NCBI RefSeq assembly: GCF_018408855.1
Contig: NZ_AP024325.1
Coordinates: 1,550,001-1,614,000, forward strand
DNA from: Caballeronia sp. NK8
Lineage (GTDB): Bacteria > Pseudomonadota > Gammaproteobacteria > Burkholderiales > Burkholderiaceae
Direction: 5' to 3'
DNA: 64,000 nt
Positions 27,761-37,372 of this stretch are shown here, in pieces; position 1 is the stretch's first letter; every line of letters begins with the position of its first letter. A model generated the notes under the pieces. It was not told the origin of the DNA and did no database searches. It saw only the letters and a list, made by a program, of their open reading frames with translations. The translations under genes were made by a program, and so were the position numbers.

Positions 27761-29893
27761 ATGAATAATAGTGAAATAGAAAACCTGAAAGTCGCGGAAG
27801 ATCCCGGGGTTGCCGCACTCATTACGATTGCCCGCTATCACAATATCGCTGCCGATGCAGCGCAACTCAAACACGCCGCCGCGACAGGAGGCGGCCGACT
27901 CACTGATAGGGATCTCGTACTTTCCGCCCGCAGCCTCGGACTGAAGGCACGCATCGTCCCACTGCGCGCCGAAACGCTCGCCGCCGCACCCCTTCCCGCA
28001 CTCGTCCTGGATCGCGACGGCTCTCACTTCATCCTCGCCAAAACCGACGGCAAGACCGCGCTGATTCTCGAATCGGGAGGCGCGGCGCCCACGATCAAAC
28101 CCATTGAGGATATCGCTGCTCGAAGCAGCGGAAAAATGCTGCTCTTTGCTTCGCGTGCCTCGCTGGCCGGAGAACTCGCGCGTTTCGATTTCTCCTGGTT
28201 CATCCCCGCCGTCGTTCGCTATCGCAAGCTGCTGCTCGAAGTCATGGGCGTATCGCTCGTGCTGCAACTCTTCGGGCTCGTTTCGCCGCTGATGTTCCAG
28301 GTCGTGATGGACAAGGTGCTGGTCAATCGCACGTTCAGCACGCTCAATGTCGTGTGCGTGACCTTGCTCGTGGCTTCCATATTCGAAGTGCTGCTCACGG
28401 GTCTGCGCAATTACGTGTTCGCGCATACGACCAACCGTATCGATGTCGAACTCGGCGCGCGTCTGTTCCGGCATCTGGTCGCATTGCCGCTCGGCTATTT
28501 CGGCGCGCGTCGCGTCGGCGATACGGTCGCGCGCGTGCGCGAACTCGAAAACATCCGCAATTTCCTGACCGGTCAGGCGCTGACGGCATTCATCGATCTT
28601 GTTTTCTCGGTCGTCTTCATCGCCGTAATGTGCCTGTACAGCGTGTGGCTCACGCTGCTCGTCGTTGCTTCCCTGCCGGTCTATGGACTGGTGTCCGGCC
28701 TGCTGGTGCCCGCCTTCCGCGCGCGGCTCAACGAGAAGTTCGCGCGTGGCGCGGATAACCAGTCGTTTCTCGTGGAATCGGTTTCGGGCGTCGAGACGGT
28801 CAAGGCGATGGCCGTCGAGCCGCAGTTCATCCGGCGCTGGGAAACGCAGCTCGCGGCGTACGTGAGCGCCGGATTTCGCGTCAATCAGTTGAGCAACGTC
28901 GGCCAGCAGTTGATACAGCTCGTCGGCAAGCTCGTCACGCTCGGCACGCTCTTCATCGGTGCGCGCCTCGTGATCGACGGACGGCTTTCCGTCGGCGAAC
29001 TGGTCGCGTTCAACATGATGTCGCAGCGCGTTAGCGGACCGGTGCTGCGTCTAGCGCAGTTGTGGCAGGACTTTCAGCAAGTCGGCATTTCGATGCTACG
29101 CCTGGGCGACATCCTGAACACGCGTACCGAAATTCCACAAATGCGTCAGGCGCTGCCACCCATTCGCGGCGATATCCATTTCGATAACATCCGCTTTCGC
29201 TATCGCCCCGATGCGCAACCGGTCATCGACGGCGTGTCGCTCGGCATCGCGGCGGGCCAGGTGATCGGCATCGTCGGGCGCTCGGGCTCGGGCAAGAGCA
29301 CGCTCACGAAGCTGCTGCAGCGGCTCTACATTCCCGAGCAGGGCACGGTGCGCATCGACGGTCAGGATCTCGCGCTCGTCGATCCGGCATGGCTGCGCCG
29401 GCAGATCGGCGTGGTGCTGCAGGAGAACCTGCTGTTCAACCGCTCGGTGCGCGAGAACATCGCGCTGACGGACCCGGGCGCGCCGCTCGAAGCGATCATG
29501 CACGTCGCGAAGCTGGCCGGCGCGCATCAGTTCATCAGCGAGATGCCCGAGGGCTACGACACGCTCGTCGGCGAGCACGGCAGCAATCTGTCGGGCGGAC
29601 AACGCCAGCGGCTCGCCATTGCGCGCGCGCTTTTGACGAACCCGCGCATCCTCATCTTCGATGAAGCAACGAGCGCGCTCGACTTCGAGACCGAGCGCGT
29701 CATCCGCGACAACATGAAGGCGGTCTGCGCGGGGCGTACGGTGATCATCATCGCGCATCGACTGAGCGCGGTGCGGCACGCCAACGCGATCATCGCGATG
29801 GATCACGGCAGGATCGTCGAGGCCGGCGATCACGACGCGCTGATGAAGCACGGCGGTTACTACGCACACCTCATTTCGCTGCAGGACGGCTGA
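27761..29893 (+). CDS. Type I secretion ABC transporter (HlyB type, C39-like domain)
   Basis: This inner-membrane exporter of about 710 residues comprises an N-terminal C39-like domain that lacks the catalytic cysteine (DPGVAALITIARYHN where peptidases have Cys), six transmembrane helices, and an ATPase domain with Walker A GRSGSGKST, signature LSGGQRQR, Walker B ILIFDEATSALD and the switch His in AHRLS. The inactive C39-like domain is the HlyB arrangement used to bind unfolded RTX-type substrates, so no leader peptide is cut. The start is ambiguous (27743 TTG or 27761 ATG). Three bases separate it from the HlyD-type gene. The cargo is probably the repeat protein at 32878-35370. Confidence 0.93.
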   Translation: MNNSEIENLKVAEDPGVAALITIARYHNIAADAAQLKHAAATGGGRLTDRDLVLSARSLGLKARIVPLRAETLAAAPLPALVLDRDGSHFILAKTDGKTALILESGGAAPTIKPIEDIAARSSGKMLLFASRASLAGELARFDFSWFIPAVVRYRKLLLEVMGVSLVLQLFGLVSPLMFQVVMDKVLVNRTFSTLNVVCVTLLVASIFEVLLTGLRNYVFAHTTNRIDVELGARLFRHLVALPLGYFGARRVGDTVARVRELENIRNFLTGQALTAFIDLVFSVVFIAVMCLYSVWLTLLVVASLPVYGLVSGLLVPAFRARLNEKFARGADNQSFLVESVSGVETVKAMAVEPQFIRRWETQLAAYVSAGFRVNQLSNVGQQLIQLVGKLVTLGTLFIGARLVIDGRLSVGELVAFNMMSQRVSGPVLRLAQLWQDFQQVGISMLRLGDILNTRTEIPQMRQALPPIRGDIHFDNIRFRYRPDAQPVIDGVSLGIAAGQVIGIVGRSGSGKSTLTKLLQRLYIPEQGTVRIDGQDLALVDPAWLRRQIGVVLQENLLFNRSVRENIALTDPGAPLEAIMHVAKLAGAHQFISEMPEGYDTLVGEHGSNLSGGQRQRLAIARALLTNPRILIFDEATSALDFETERVIRDNMKAVCAGRTVIIIAHRLSAVRHANAIIAMDHGRIVEAGDHDALMKHGGYYAHLISLQDG

Positions 29894-29895
29894 CC

Positions 29896-31317
29896 ATGAA
29901 ATCACTCAAACTTCAGGCGTCCGTCGATCTGATGCGGCGCTATGCAAGCGTATGGCGCGCTGTCTGGGAGCTGCGCGCGCAACTGGAGCGGCCGCCGCGC
30001 GATGCCGAACAGCTCGCCTTCCTGCCCGCCGAGCTGGAGCTGGTTGAGACGCCGGTGCATCCGGCGCCACGCTGGACCATGCGCGTGCTGATGCTGCTCT
30101 CGGCGGTCGTCTTGCTGATCGGCGTCGTCGGCAGGCTGGATATCGTGGTGACGGCGAACGGCCAGTTCGTTCCGAACGCGCGCGTCAAGACGATTCAGCC
30201 TGCCATCACGGGCGTGGTGCGGGAGATCCGCGTGCGCGACGGCGATCGGGTCACGGCTGGCCAGCTTCTCATGAAACTGGACACGACCCAGGCAGCCGCC
30301 GACGCCAACAAGGCCTTCTCCGCACGGCTCGATGCCGAACTGGCGGCTGCACGCGCCAATGCCTTGCTCGCTTCGCAAAGCAGCGGCAAGATGCCGGCCG
30401 TCGCCCCTGTAAGCGATGCGCCCGACGCGCGCATGCAGGCGTCGCAACGTCAGGCCGAGGGCGCGTGGCTCGAATACCGCGATCAGTACGAAGGCGCGCG
30501 AGCCGAGTTGGCGAAGCGTCAGGCGGAACTGGACAGCACGCGCGCGCAGATCAACAAACTCGTCGCGACCGCGCCACTCGCGCGTCAACAGGCCGACGCG
30601 TATCGTGCGCTCGTCAACGACCGGTACGTGGCGCGCAACGACTATCTCGACAAGGAGCAGCAGGCGCTCGACAAGGAGCACGAGTTGACCGTGCAGCGCA
30701 GTCACGCGAACGAACTTGCGGCGGCCATCGTGGGACAGCGCGCGCAGGTCGAGGCGACCGCGTCGAAGTTCCGTCGCGATCAGCTCGACGCGCTCGAGAA
30801 GGCCACACAACTGATGACGCAAAGTCACGACGATGAAACGAAGGCCCAGACCCGTCAGGCTCTGCTGAGCCTCGTGGCGCCCGTGGCCGGCACGGTGCAG
30901 CAACTTTCCGTGCACACGCTGGGCGGCGTCGTGACCACGGCGCAGTCGCTCATGGAGATCGTTCCCGACGATGCGCTCGAAGTCGAAGCGCGCCTGCAGA
31001 ACAAGGACATCGGTTTCGTGCACGTCGGTCAGCACGCGGCCGTGAAGATCGAAGCCTTTCCGTACACCCGTTACGGATTCCTGAATGGAACGATTACCGA
31101 AGTCTCGAACAATTCCGTGCAGGACAAGAAACTCGGATTGACGTTTCCGGTTCGAATCCGGCTGGAGACCAATCGTATTCATGTGGACAGCCGCTGGATT
31201 CCGCTGACGCCGGGCATGGCGGTGACGGCTGATATCAGCACGGGCAAGCGCAGCGTGATTGGATATTTCCTTGATCCTGTGATGCAGACGACACAGGAGA
31301 GCATGCGTGAACGTTAA
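29896..31317 (+). CDS. Type I secretion periplasmic adaptor (HlyD family)
   Basis: The 473-residue membrane fusion protein has a cytoplasmic N-terminus of about 60 residues, one transmembrane helix (MRVLMLLSAVVLLIGVVG), a split lipoyl/beta-barrel domain (ITGVVREIRVRDGDRVTAGQ and LVAPVAGTVQQLSVHT), and a long alpha-helical hairpin in between. The C-terminal part (GMAVTADISTGKRSVIGYFLDPV) is the standard HlyD ending. It bridges the ABC exporter to the TolC-type channel. Its stop overlaps the next gene's GTG start by 11 bases, so all three exporter genes are one translational unit. Confidence 0.93.
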   Translation: MKSLKLQASVDLMRRYASVWRAVWELRAQLERPPRDAEQLAFLPAELELVETPVHPAPRWTMRVLMLLSAVVLLIGVVGRLDIVVTANGQFVPNARVKTIQPAITGVVREIRVRDGDRVTAGQLLMKLDTTQAAADANKAFSARLDAELAAARANALLASQSSGKMPAVAPVSDAPDARMQASQRQAEGAWLEYRDQYEGARAELAKRQAELDSTRAQINKLVATAPLARQQADAYRALVNDRYVARNDYLDKEQQALDKEHELTVQRSHANELAAAIVGQRAQVEATASKFRRDQLDALEKATQLMTQSHDDETKAQTRQALLSLVAPVAGTVQQLSVHTLGGVVTTAQSLMEIVPDDALEVEARLQNKDIGFVHVGQHAAVKIEAFPYTRYGFLNGTITEVSNNSVQDKKLGLTFPVRIRLETNRIHVDSRWIPLTPGMAVTADISTGKRSVIGYFLDPVMQTTQESMRER

Positions 31318-32728
31318 GAACAAGCGGCTCATGATGCTCGCCGGACTGGCGGCATTGAGCGGGAGCGCTCACGCGTTCGATGTGCTGCGCGCCGAGCAGA
31401 CCATTCCCACCACGGCGGCTGGCCCGATCGTGACGGCCTGTGAATTCGCCCAGGCGCCGGGCCGGCCGCTCAGACTCGAAGAGGCGGTCGAGCGCACGCT
31501 GTGCCACAACCCGAAGACGCGTGAAGCGTGGGCCACCGTGAAAGCGCAGGCGGCGGGCGTGGGCGTGGCGCGTGCGGCGTACCTGCCGACGCTCTCGGCA
31601 AACTGGCAAGGCGTGCGCGAAGACTCTGTGATGAACATCGAGGATCATCCCGCGTTGAGTTCGGACATCAACGCGAATGTGCGTTCGGCCAGCGTGAGCA
31701 TGAACTGGCTCCTGTTTGATTTCGGTGGCCGCGAGGCGGCGTTGAAGAACGCGAACGCGCTGTTCGACGCGGCGCGCGCGACGCAGGACGCCACGCTTCA
31801 GCGTTTCTTCGCGAGTGCAGCCAGGGATTACTACGCGTCGCAGACAGCGATGGGGCAGTTGAAGGCGGCGCAAGACGTGGAGAGCATGACGCGTCAAAGC
31901 ATGCTGGCGGCCCAGGCTCGCGCCGACAAGGGCGTCGCGCCCATCACCGATGCGTTGCAGGCGCAGACGCAGCACGAGCAGGCGCTGTTCAGCCTGACCA
32001 AAGCGCAAAGCGATGCGCAGACCGCGCTGGGCACGCTCGCATCCGATATGAACCTCAGCCCGGACGTACCGCTCGATGTGCCGCCGGTCGCGGAAGACGC
32101 GCGCACGGACCCGCGGTTCAGCGAATCGGTGGCGCAGATGATTCGCGATGTCGAGGAAGCGCATCCATCGGTGCGCGCGGCGCGGGCGCAATACGACGCG
32201 GCTGTCGCAAAGATTTCGCAGACGCGCGCGCAAGGTCTGCCCAGCATCAGCCTGGTGGCGAAGTACAGTCAGAACAACCAGCCGCAAAGCCTTGGACTGG
32301 GGCTCGCGACCTATCCGTCGACGGGCCATGACGCGTACATCGGCGTGCAGGTGAGCATCCCGTTGTTCGAAGGCTTCGGGCGGCACTATCAGGTCAATCA
32401 GGCGCGCGCGCAGGCCGAGCGGCAGGAGGACTTGCTCGACGATGCGAAACGGCAGGTCGCGCTGGATGTATGGACGAGCTATCAGACGCTGACGGGCGCG
32501 ACGAAGAACGCTGAGAACAGCGCGAATCTGCTTGCGATCGCCACGCGCACTTATGACGCAGCGAGTCATCGCTATGAGGCGGGCGTGGGGAACATCCTTG
32601 AACTGATCAACACGCAGACGGCGCTGGCCAATGCGAAGCAGCGGCGGATTCAGGCGCTCGCGGATTGGGATTATGCGCGGGTAGATCTGGCGTCGAAATT
32701 GGGGGCGTTGGGGAAGGGGGATTTTTGA
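31307..32728 (+). CDS. Outer-membrane efflux channel (TolC family)
   Basis: This 473-residue exported protein has a signal peptide (KRLMMLAGLAALSGSAHA) and the two repeated TolC domains. Family signs are AVERTLCHNPKTREAW in the first half, ARAAYLPTL, and GVQVSIPLFEGFGRHYQVNQARAQ in the second half. It forms the outer duct of the type I system with the two upstream products. The start is a GTG inside the adaptor gene. A dedicated TolC gene in the operon, rather than use of a shared housekeeping one, suggests the cluster was acquired or maintained as a complete export cassette. Confidence 0.92.
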   Translation: MNVKNKRLMMLAGLAALSGSAHAFDVLRAEQTIPTTAAGPIVTACEFAQAPGRPLRLEEAVERTLCHNPKTREAWATVKAQAAGVGVARAAYLPTLSANWQGVREDSVMNIEDHPALSSDINANVRSASVSMNWLLFDFGGREAALKNANALFDAARATQDATLQRFFASAARDYYASQTAMGQLKAAQDVESMTRQSMLAAQARADKGVAPITDALQAQTQHEQALFSLTKAQSDAQTALGTLASDMNLSPDVPLDVPPVAEDARTDPRFSESVAQMIRDVEEAHPSVRAARAQYDAAVAKISQTRAQGLPSISLVAKYSQNNQPQSLGLGLATYPSTGHDAYIGVQVSIPLFEGFGRHYQVNQARAQAERQEDLLDDAKRQVALDVWTSYQTLTGATKNAENSANLLAIATRTYDAASHRYEAGVGNILELINTQTALANAKQRRIQALADWDYARVDLASKLGALGKGDF

Positions 32729-32750
32729 TGTGACCGTTTCAATCAACACC

Positions 32751-32791
32751 GGAGGGAGGTCAAGACGATGCCTCCTGGCCGGTTCCGGAGG
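32751..32791 (+). promoter_or_regulatory. Alternative-hairpin leader before the repeat-protein gene
   Basis: Three complementary short segments follow one another: GGAGG (32755-32759), GCCTCC (32770-32775) and GGAGG (32787-32791). The middle one can pair with either outer one, giving two mutually exclusive hairpins, the second extended by GGCC/GGTTCC-region pairs. The last GGAGG lies two bases before an ATG (32794) in frame with the repeat protein, so pairing could hide or expose it. This is structural inference only. Confidence 0.35.
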
Positions 32792-32877
32792 ACATGTGCA
32801 CTTTGCATGACTCCACTTCGTCCACTTCGGGGGTTTTCGACGTGGATACTTTAAAATCGTTTATATATGGAGTGCTT

Positions 32878-35370
32878 ATGAGTACGCATTACGTCGTAGA
32901 TATACCGAGCGTGAGTGACATTGGTTTATTTCCTGACGCGATAATCGAGGTAAGGGGAGGATCGTCCCTGAGCGGCATTTTCTCGTCGGACCAGGTGATT
33001 CTGGACAGCGGCGCAAGTGTCAATGTGGGTGGAAGTGGCAACACGATCACCGGTTCCGACTCTGCGAACGTGTTCGTTTGGGGCGGCTCAGGCAATGTCA
33101 TTTCGGTCGGTGCACACAGTAGCGTTGTCGATGTAGATGATGGCGAAACCGTGACCATCGGCGCAGACAGCATGATCAGCCTTTACGGCAATAATTCAAC
33201 CCTGAACGCAACGAACGGCAACGATCGAATCTATGCGAGCGGAACCGGAAATGTCATCAATGCCGTAAACGACAGCATCACCGTGCGGGCAGGCGCTTCG
33301 TTCACGTTGTCTGGATCGAACAACTCGATTTCAATGGACAACTTGAATGACCAGGGCGCCACAGTTCGCGCGGGGGCGTTCACATTGACTCAAGATCAGG
33401 GTGGGATTGTGGTGACCGGTGGCGTGAATCCAGGCGCCATTGCGTTGATCAATGGTGTGGTTACCGTGCAACTCGGCAACGGCAATGTGGCGACGATCAA
33501 TAATGTCACATCTGGCTCTACGTTCAAATATGTCGATTCGTCTGGCAAGGCGACCACGACAACGCTCACGGATGCAGGCGTTTTGTATCTGGGCGGGACC
33601 CTGTACGAAGTGACAGGCTCTGTCATGGCGAACCAGAGCAATGCGATTTTCCAAGTAGACAACGGCGCGTCACTCGACCTCACCGCCTCGCACAGCCAGG
33701 TGATTACGAATGATGGCACGATAAGCATCCAGGTCACGGGTGACGGAAACACGGTAGTGGGTGGCAGTACCAACGGCACGCACTTCCAACTGTCTGGGAG
33801 CGCGAACGTCCTCTCCATCGGGGACGGGGACAACGTTCTCGATACTCAACCGTTTTCCCCTTTTCTCAGTTACGGCACCTATGTTTCCGATAGCGGATAC
33901 GGGACAACTCTGACTATCGGAAAAAACGTTGCGGTAGCCGAATTTGGAACGAACGCGACCATTAATGCGCTTAAAGGTGGTGACTCAATCGTCGTAGGTG
34001 GCACTGGAAATACCGTCAACGCCAACAATGACACGATCCTTGTACAGGCATCGCTTTCGCTGTCGGGATCGAACAATCAGTTGTCGATGGACAATCGATA
34101 TAGCCCGGGCGTGACGGTTACTACGAAGACTGCTTCGCTGACCGAAGACGGGAGCGGCATCACGCTCACGGGCACCGCGAACGTCAGTTCTGTAACGCTG
34201 ACCGATGGCAACGCGACCGTGCAGCTCGGCGACGGAAACGTAGCCACGATCACCCAGGTCGCCTCTGGCGAAACGCTTACGTATGTCGATGCTTCCGGCA
34301 AGCAAACGACGACCACGCTGATGGATTCGAACCTGTTGCACGTGGCGGGTAATCTCTACAACGTGAACGGGAATGTGCTGGCGAACCTGAGCAATAGCAT
34401 ATTCGATGTATTGAGTGGTGCTTCGCTCAACGTGAACGGCGCTTCTGACACCGTGATTCTGAGTGCCGGGGCAGGTTACGTTGGCATCGCAGGAACGGGC
34501 AACACATTGATTGGCTCGAGCGTGAGCGCGGCCAATGTGCAGGTGCAAGGTGTGGGGAACATCGTGTCCGTCGGAGCCAACGGGAATATTCTGGATTGGG
34601 GAACCGGCAATACGGATACCGTAGGTGCCGGCGGTTATGTACGTGACGGGGGTAACGGCAACACGGTGAATCTCGGCGTCGGTGCTTCCCTGGATTCTTC
34701 CGACGGGGAGACGACCATCAACGCCACACAGGGTGGCGCTCAGATCCGCACGACAAACGGGAGCGGCGCCACTCTCTGGGGCCGAACCATCAATGCCAAC
34801 GGCGCGTCGATCGATATGGAGACACGTGGAGAGAGAACGACGATCAACGGAGACAACAACCAGATTATCGATCACGACAGAATCACAGACCTCTTCTTGA
34901 ATGGCTCGAACAATTCGCTGTCGATGGACTCGATGTATGGTCTGGGAGGGGGAATCGTCTCAATGGGGACGACCGGATCGTTGTCTGTGGGATCAGGTAG
35001 CTCCTCGGGGACCAACGTTGTGACGCTTTACGATCGCTTGAACTACTCGGGATCAGCAACGCTGACCAACGGTGTACTGACCTTGCAACTCGGCAACGGA
35101 AACGTGGCTACGATCAGCAACGTGGCTTCCGGCACGACGTTTGAGTACTATGACTACGGCTCGAACCACTCGGTCGTCACGACGCTGCAGGACACTCGCG
35201 TCGGCGCCAGCCAGTTGCTGGGCGCTTCGCGTGCCGATACGCTGACCAGTCAGCTCGTCGCGGCGATGGCTTCCTACACGAGCAACGACGTCGCTGCAGC
35301 CACAACGGGTTTCCAGATGTCGGCCAATTCGGCCTTTCATGACACCCTGGTTGCTTCCAGCATCCACTAA
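32878..35370 (+). CDS. Triple-repeat extracellular protein, likely type I secretion cargo
   Basis: The 830-residue protein has no Sec signal and is almost free of Cys. It consists of three imperfect repeats of about 250-290 residues. Each contains GSNNS-type SMDN motifs (nt near 33310, 34060, 34900) and VQLGNGNVATI-type motifs (nt near 33466, 34218, 35083), in sequence rich in GN, GSGN and T/S/V that suggests a beta-helix or beta-roll. Classical RTX nonapeptides (GGxGxDxLx) are not seen. The tail (LVAAMASYTSND to LVASSIH) resembles the LVxAMA endings of some type I substrates. GGAG five bases before the ATG at 32878 supports this start; ATG 32794 is the alternative. It follows the exporter operon directly and is lower in GC than neighbours. 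Probable adhesin or matrix protein. Confidence 0.75.
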   Translation: MSTHYVVDIPSVSDIGLFPDAIIEVRGGSSLSGIFSSDQVILDSGASVNVGGSGNTITGSDSANVFVWGGSGNVISVGAHSSVVDVDDGETVTIGADSMISLYGNNSTLNATNGNDRIYASGTGNVINAVNDSITVRAGASFTLSGSNNSISMDNLNDQGATVRAGAFTLTQDQGGIVVTGGVNPGAIALINGVVTVQLGNGNVATINNVTSGSTFKYVDSSGKATTTTLTDAGVLYLGGTLYEVTGSVMANQSNAIFQVDNGASLDLTASHSQVITNDGTISIQVTGDGNTVVGGSTNGTHFQLSGSANVLSIGDGDNVLDTQPFSPFLSYGTYVSDSGYGTTLTIGKNVAVAEFGTNATINALKGGDSIVVGGTGNTVNANNDTILVQASLSLSGSNNQLSMDNRYSPGVTVTTKTASLTEDGSGITLTGTANVSSVTLTDGNATVQLGDGNVATITQVASGETLTYVDASGKQTTTTLMDSNLLHVAGNLYNVNGNVLANLSNSIFDVLSGASLNVNGASDTVILSAGAGYVGIAGTGNTLIGSSVSAANVQVQGVGNIVSVGANGNILDWGTGNTDTVGAGGYVRDGGNGNTVNLGVGASLDSSDGETTINATQGGAQIRTTNGSGATLWGRTINANGASIDMETRGERTTINGDNNQIIDHDRITDLFLNGSNNSLSMDSMYGLGGGIVSMGTTGSLSVGSGSSSGTNVVTLYDRLNYSGSATLTNGVLTLQLGNGNVATISNVASGTTFEYYDYGSNHSVVTTLQDTRVGASQLLGASRADTLTSQLVAAMASYTSNDVAAATTGFQMSANSAFHDTLVASSIH

Positions 35371-35388
35371 GCAGTCTTAGCGCCGAAC

Positions 35389-35423
35389 TGCCGTCGTGAG
35401 CGGTGCATTCGCACACGACGGCA
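35389..35423 (+). terminator. Stem-loop after the repeat-protein gene
   Basis: TGCCGTCGTG and CACGACGGCA form a perfect ten-base-pair stem with a 15-base loop, starting 18 bases after the stop. There is no T tract afterwards, so it may be a weak or Rho-assisted terminator or a 3'-end stabiliser. It separates the secretion block from the taurine-type importer. Confidence 0.5.
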
Positions 35424-35561
35424 CCGGGAGCGCCATAGTTCGAACGTCCCCCATCAATAGCAATCCTCCCGCCCTTTCATTTGCTACGCACAAAAGATTG
35501 GTAGCCGCGGCACGCCAAGTGCCTATAGTCGAACGCTTCACTCTCTCTTCTTTTTCGCGCC

Positions 35562-36596
35562 ATGAAAGCTTCGATTCGCCGCCGTCGTCTGATTGCCAGC
35601 CTCGCCTCGCTCACCCTCGGCGCCGCCGCGCTCGCGCCCCTTCACGCGCAGGCCGACACTCGCGAGGTCGTCATCGGCTATCAGGACATGGTCGTGCCGT
35701 GGCGCTACGCGCAGGCGAGCGGCGCCGTCGAGAAAGCGACCGGCTACAAGGTTACGTACCGCAAGCTGGGCAGCGGCGCCGATGTGATTCGCGCGCTCGC
35801 GTCCGGTTCGATACAAGTGGGCGAAGCCGGCTCCAGCCCGATCGCGGCGGGGCTTTCGCAAGGTGTCGATCTGTCGCTGTTCTGGATTCTCGACAACATC
35901 AACGACGCCGAAGCGCTCGTCGCGCGCAACGGCTCGGGCGTGACGAAACTCGCCGATCTGAAGGGCAAGACGCTCGGCGTGCCGTATGTATCGACGTCGC
36001 ACTTTCATGCGCTCGTCGCGTTGCAGAAGGCGGGGATCGATCCGTCGACGGTGAAGATCGTCAATCTGCGTCCGCCGGAAGTGGCCGCGGCGTGGGAGCG
36101 CGGCAACATCGACGCGACCTACATCTGGGACCCGGTGCTCGCGAAGGCTAAACAGAATGGCCGCGTACTGATCACGTCCGGCGAGGTCGCGAAGGAAACC
36201 GGCAAGGCGACCTTCGACGGCCTCGTCGCGTCGCGCAAGTTCGCGCAGGAGAATCCCGCATTCCTGTCCGGCCTCGTAAAAGTGCTCGCCGACACCGACG
36301 CCCAGTACCGCGACAACAAGACCGCATGGACGGTCGATTCGAAGCAGGTGCAGGCGGTCGCGCAGGAATCCGGCGCCGCCGCCGCCGACGTGCCCGCGAG
36401 CCTTGCGCTCTACGCGTTCCCGTCGGCCGGCGAACAGGCGTCGCCGACATGGCTCGGTGGCGGCAAACAGTCGGGCGCGGCGCAATCGCTCACCGCGACG
36501 GCGCAGTTCCTGAAGCAACAGGGCACGATTCAGAACGTGCTCGCGGATTATTCGACGGGCGTCGATCCGCGCTTCGTGCAGCAGGCCGCGAAATGA
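35562..36596 (+). CDS. tauA: Taurine-type ABC importer, periplasmic binding protein
   Basis: This 344-residue exported protein has a Sec signal with twin arginines near the start ([17 protein letters not shown], cleavage about HAQA-DTR). The fold is the TauA/SsuA class: [39 protein letters not shown], and [20 protein letters not shown], the last close to TauA. It would capture taurine or a related sulfonate in the periplasm. It is the first gene of a three-gene operon with ATGA overlaps. No taurine dioxygenase (tauD) follows in the window, so sulfonate specificity is family-based only. Confidence 0.85.
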   Translation: MKASIRRRRLIASLASLTLGAAALAPLHAQADTREVVIGYQDMVVPWRYAQASGAVEKATGYKVTYRKLGSGADVIRALASGSIQVGEAGSSPIAAGLSQGVDLSLFWILDNINDAEALVARNGSGVTKLADLKGKTLGVPYVSTSHFHALVALQKAGIDPSTVKIVNLRPPEVAAAWERGNIDATYIWDPVLAKAKQNGRVLITSGEVAKETGKATFDGLVASRKFAQENPAFLSGLVKVLADTDAQYRDNKTAWTVDSKQVQAVAQESGAAAADVPASLALYAFPSAGEQASPTWLGGGKQSGAAQSLTATAQFLKQQGTIQNVLADYSTGVDPRFVQQAAK

Positions 36597-37372
36597 CCTC
36601 GCTTTCGATCCGCAATCTCGGCGTCACCTACGAAGGCGCGAGCACGCCGGCGTTGCAGGGCGTCGATCTGCACATCGGCAGCGGCGAGTTCGTCGTCGCG
36701 CTGGGCGCCTCGGGATGCGGCAAGACCACGCTGCTCAATTGCCTCGCCGGCTTTCTCGATCCGACCGAAGGCGTCGCGACGCTCAACGGCGAGCCGATCG
36801 ACGGCCCCGGCGCGGAACGCGGCGTGGTGTTCCAGAAGCATGCGCTGATGCCGTGGCTCAACGTGATCGACAATGTCGCGCTCGGCCTGCGCTTTCGCGG
36901 CGTGAAGCGCGACGAACGCCGCGAGATCGCGCGCCGCACGCTCGCGCTCGTCGGCCTGGCGCAGCACGAAGACGCGAAAATCTACGCGCTGTCGGGCGGC
37001 ATGCAGCAGCGCGTGGGCATCGCGCGGGCGCTCGCAAGCGATCCCGAAATCCTCCTGATGGACGAACCGATGGGCGCGCTCGACGCCCTCACGCGCGAAA
37101 ACGTGCAGGAAATCGTGCTCGATGTCTGGTCGCGCACGCGCAAGACCGTTTTCTTCATCACGCATAGCGTCGAGGAAGCGCTCTTCCTCGCCACGCGCCT
37201 CGTGCTGATGACGCCCGGACCGGGACGCATCGAGGAGGTGCACGAGTTGCCGTTCTCTCGCGAGTACATCCGCAACCGCGATGCGCGCGCCGTCAAATCG
37301 TCGCCTGCGTTCATCGAATGGCGCGAGCGTCTGACGCGCCGTCTGCATCGCGCGGAAACGGAGGCGGCATGA
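36593..37372 (+). CDS. tauB: Taurine-type ABC importer ATPase
   Basis: The 259-residue cytoplasmic ATPase has Walker [11 protein letters not shown]-loop [11 protein letters not shown], signature [14 protein letters not shown], Walker [13 protein letters not shown] and switch His in ITHSVEEA. The start overlaps the binding-protein stop (ATGA) and its own stop overlaps the permease start in the same way. Spacing and similarity to the TauB/SsuB class tie it to the surrounding genes. A second importer of the same class lies at 39709-42458, so the two ATPases could in principle be interchangeable, but each has its own permease. Confidence 0.88.
   Translation: MTSLSIRNLGVTYEGASTPALQGVDLHIGSGEFVVALGASGCGKTTLLNCLAGFLDPTEGVATLNGEPIDGPGAERGVVFQKHALMPWLNVIDNVALGLRFRGVKRDERREIARRTLALVGLAQHEDAKIYALSGGMQQRVGIARALASDPEILLMDEPMGALDALTRENVQEIVLDVWSRTRKTVFFITHSVEEALFLATRLVLMTPGPGRIEEVHELPFSREYIRNRDARAVKSSPAFIEWRERLTRRLHRAETEAA

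Noticed and set aside
33000..35300. CRISPR-like or RTX calcium-binding repeats in the cargo gene
   Set aside because: The repeats are long, coding and imperfect, without spacer structure, and lack the GGxGxDxLx nonapeptide.
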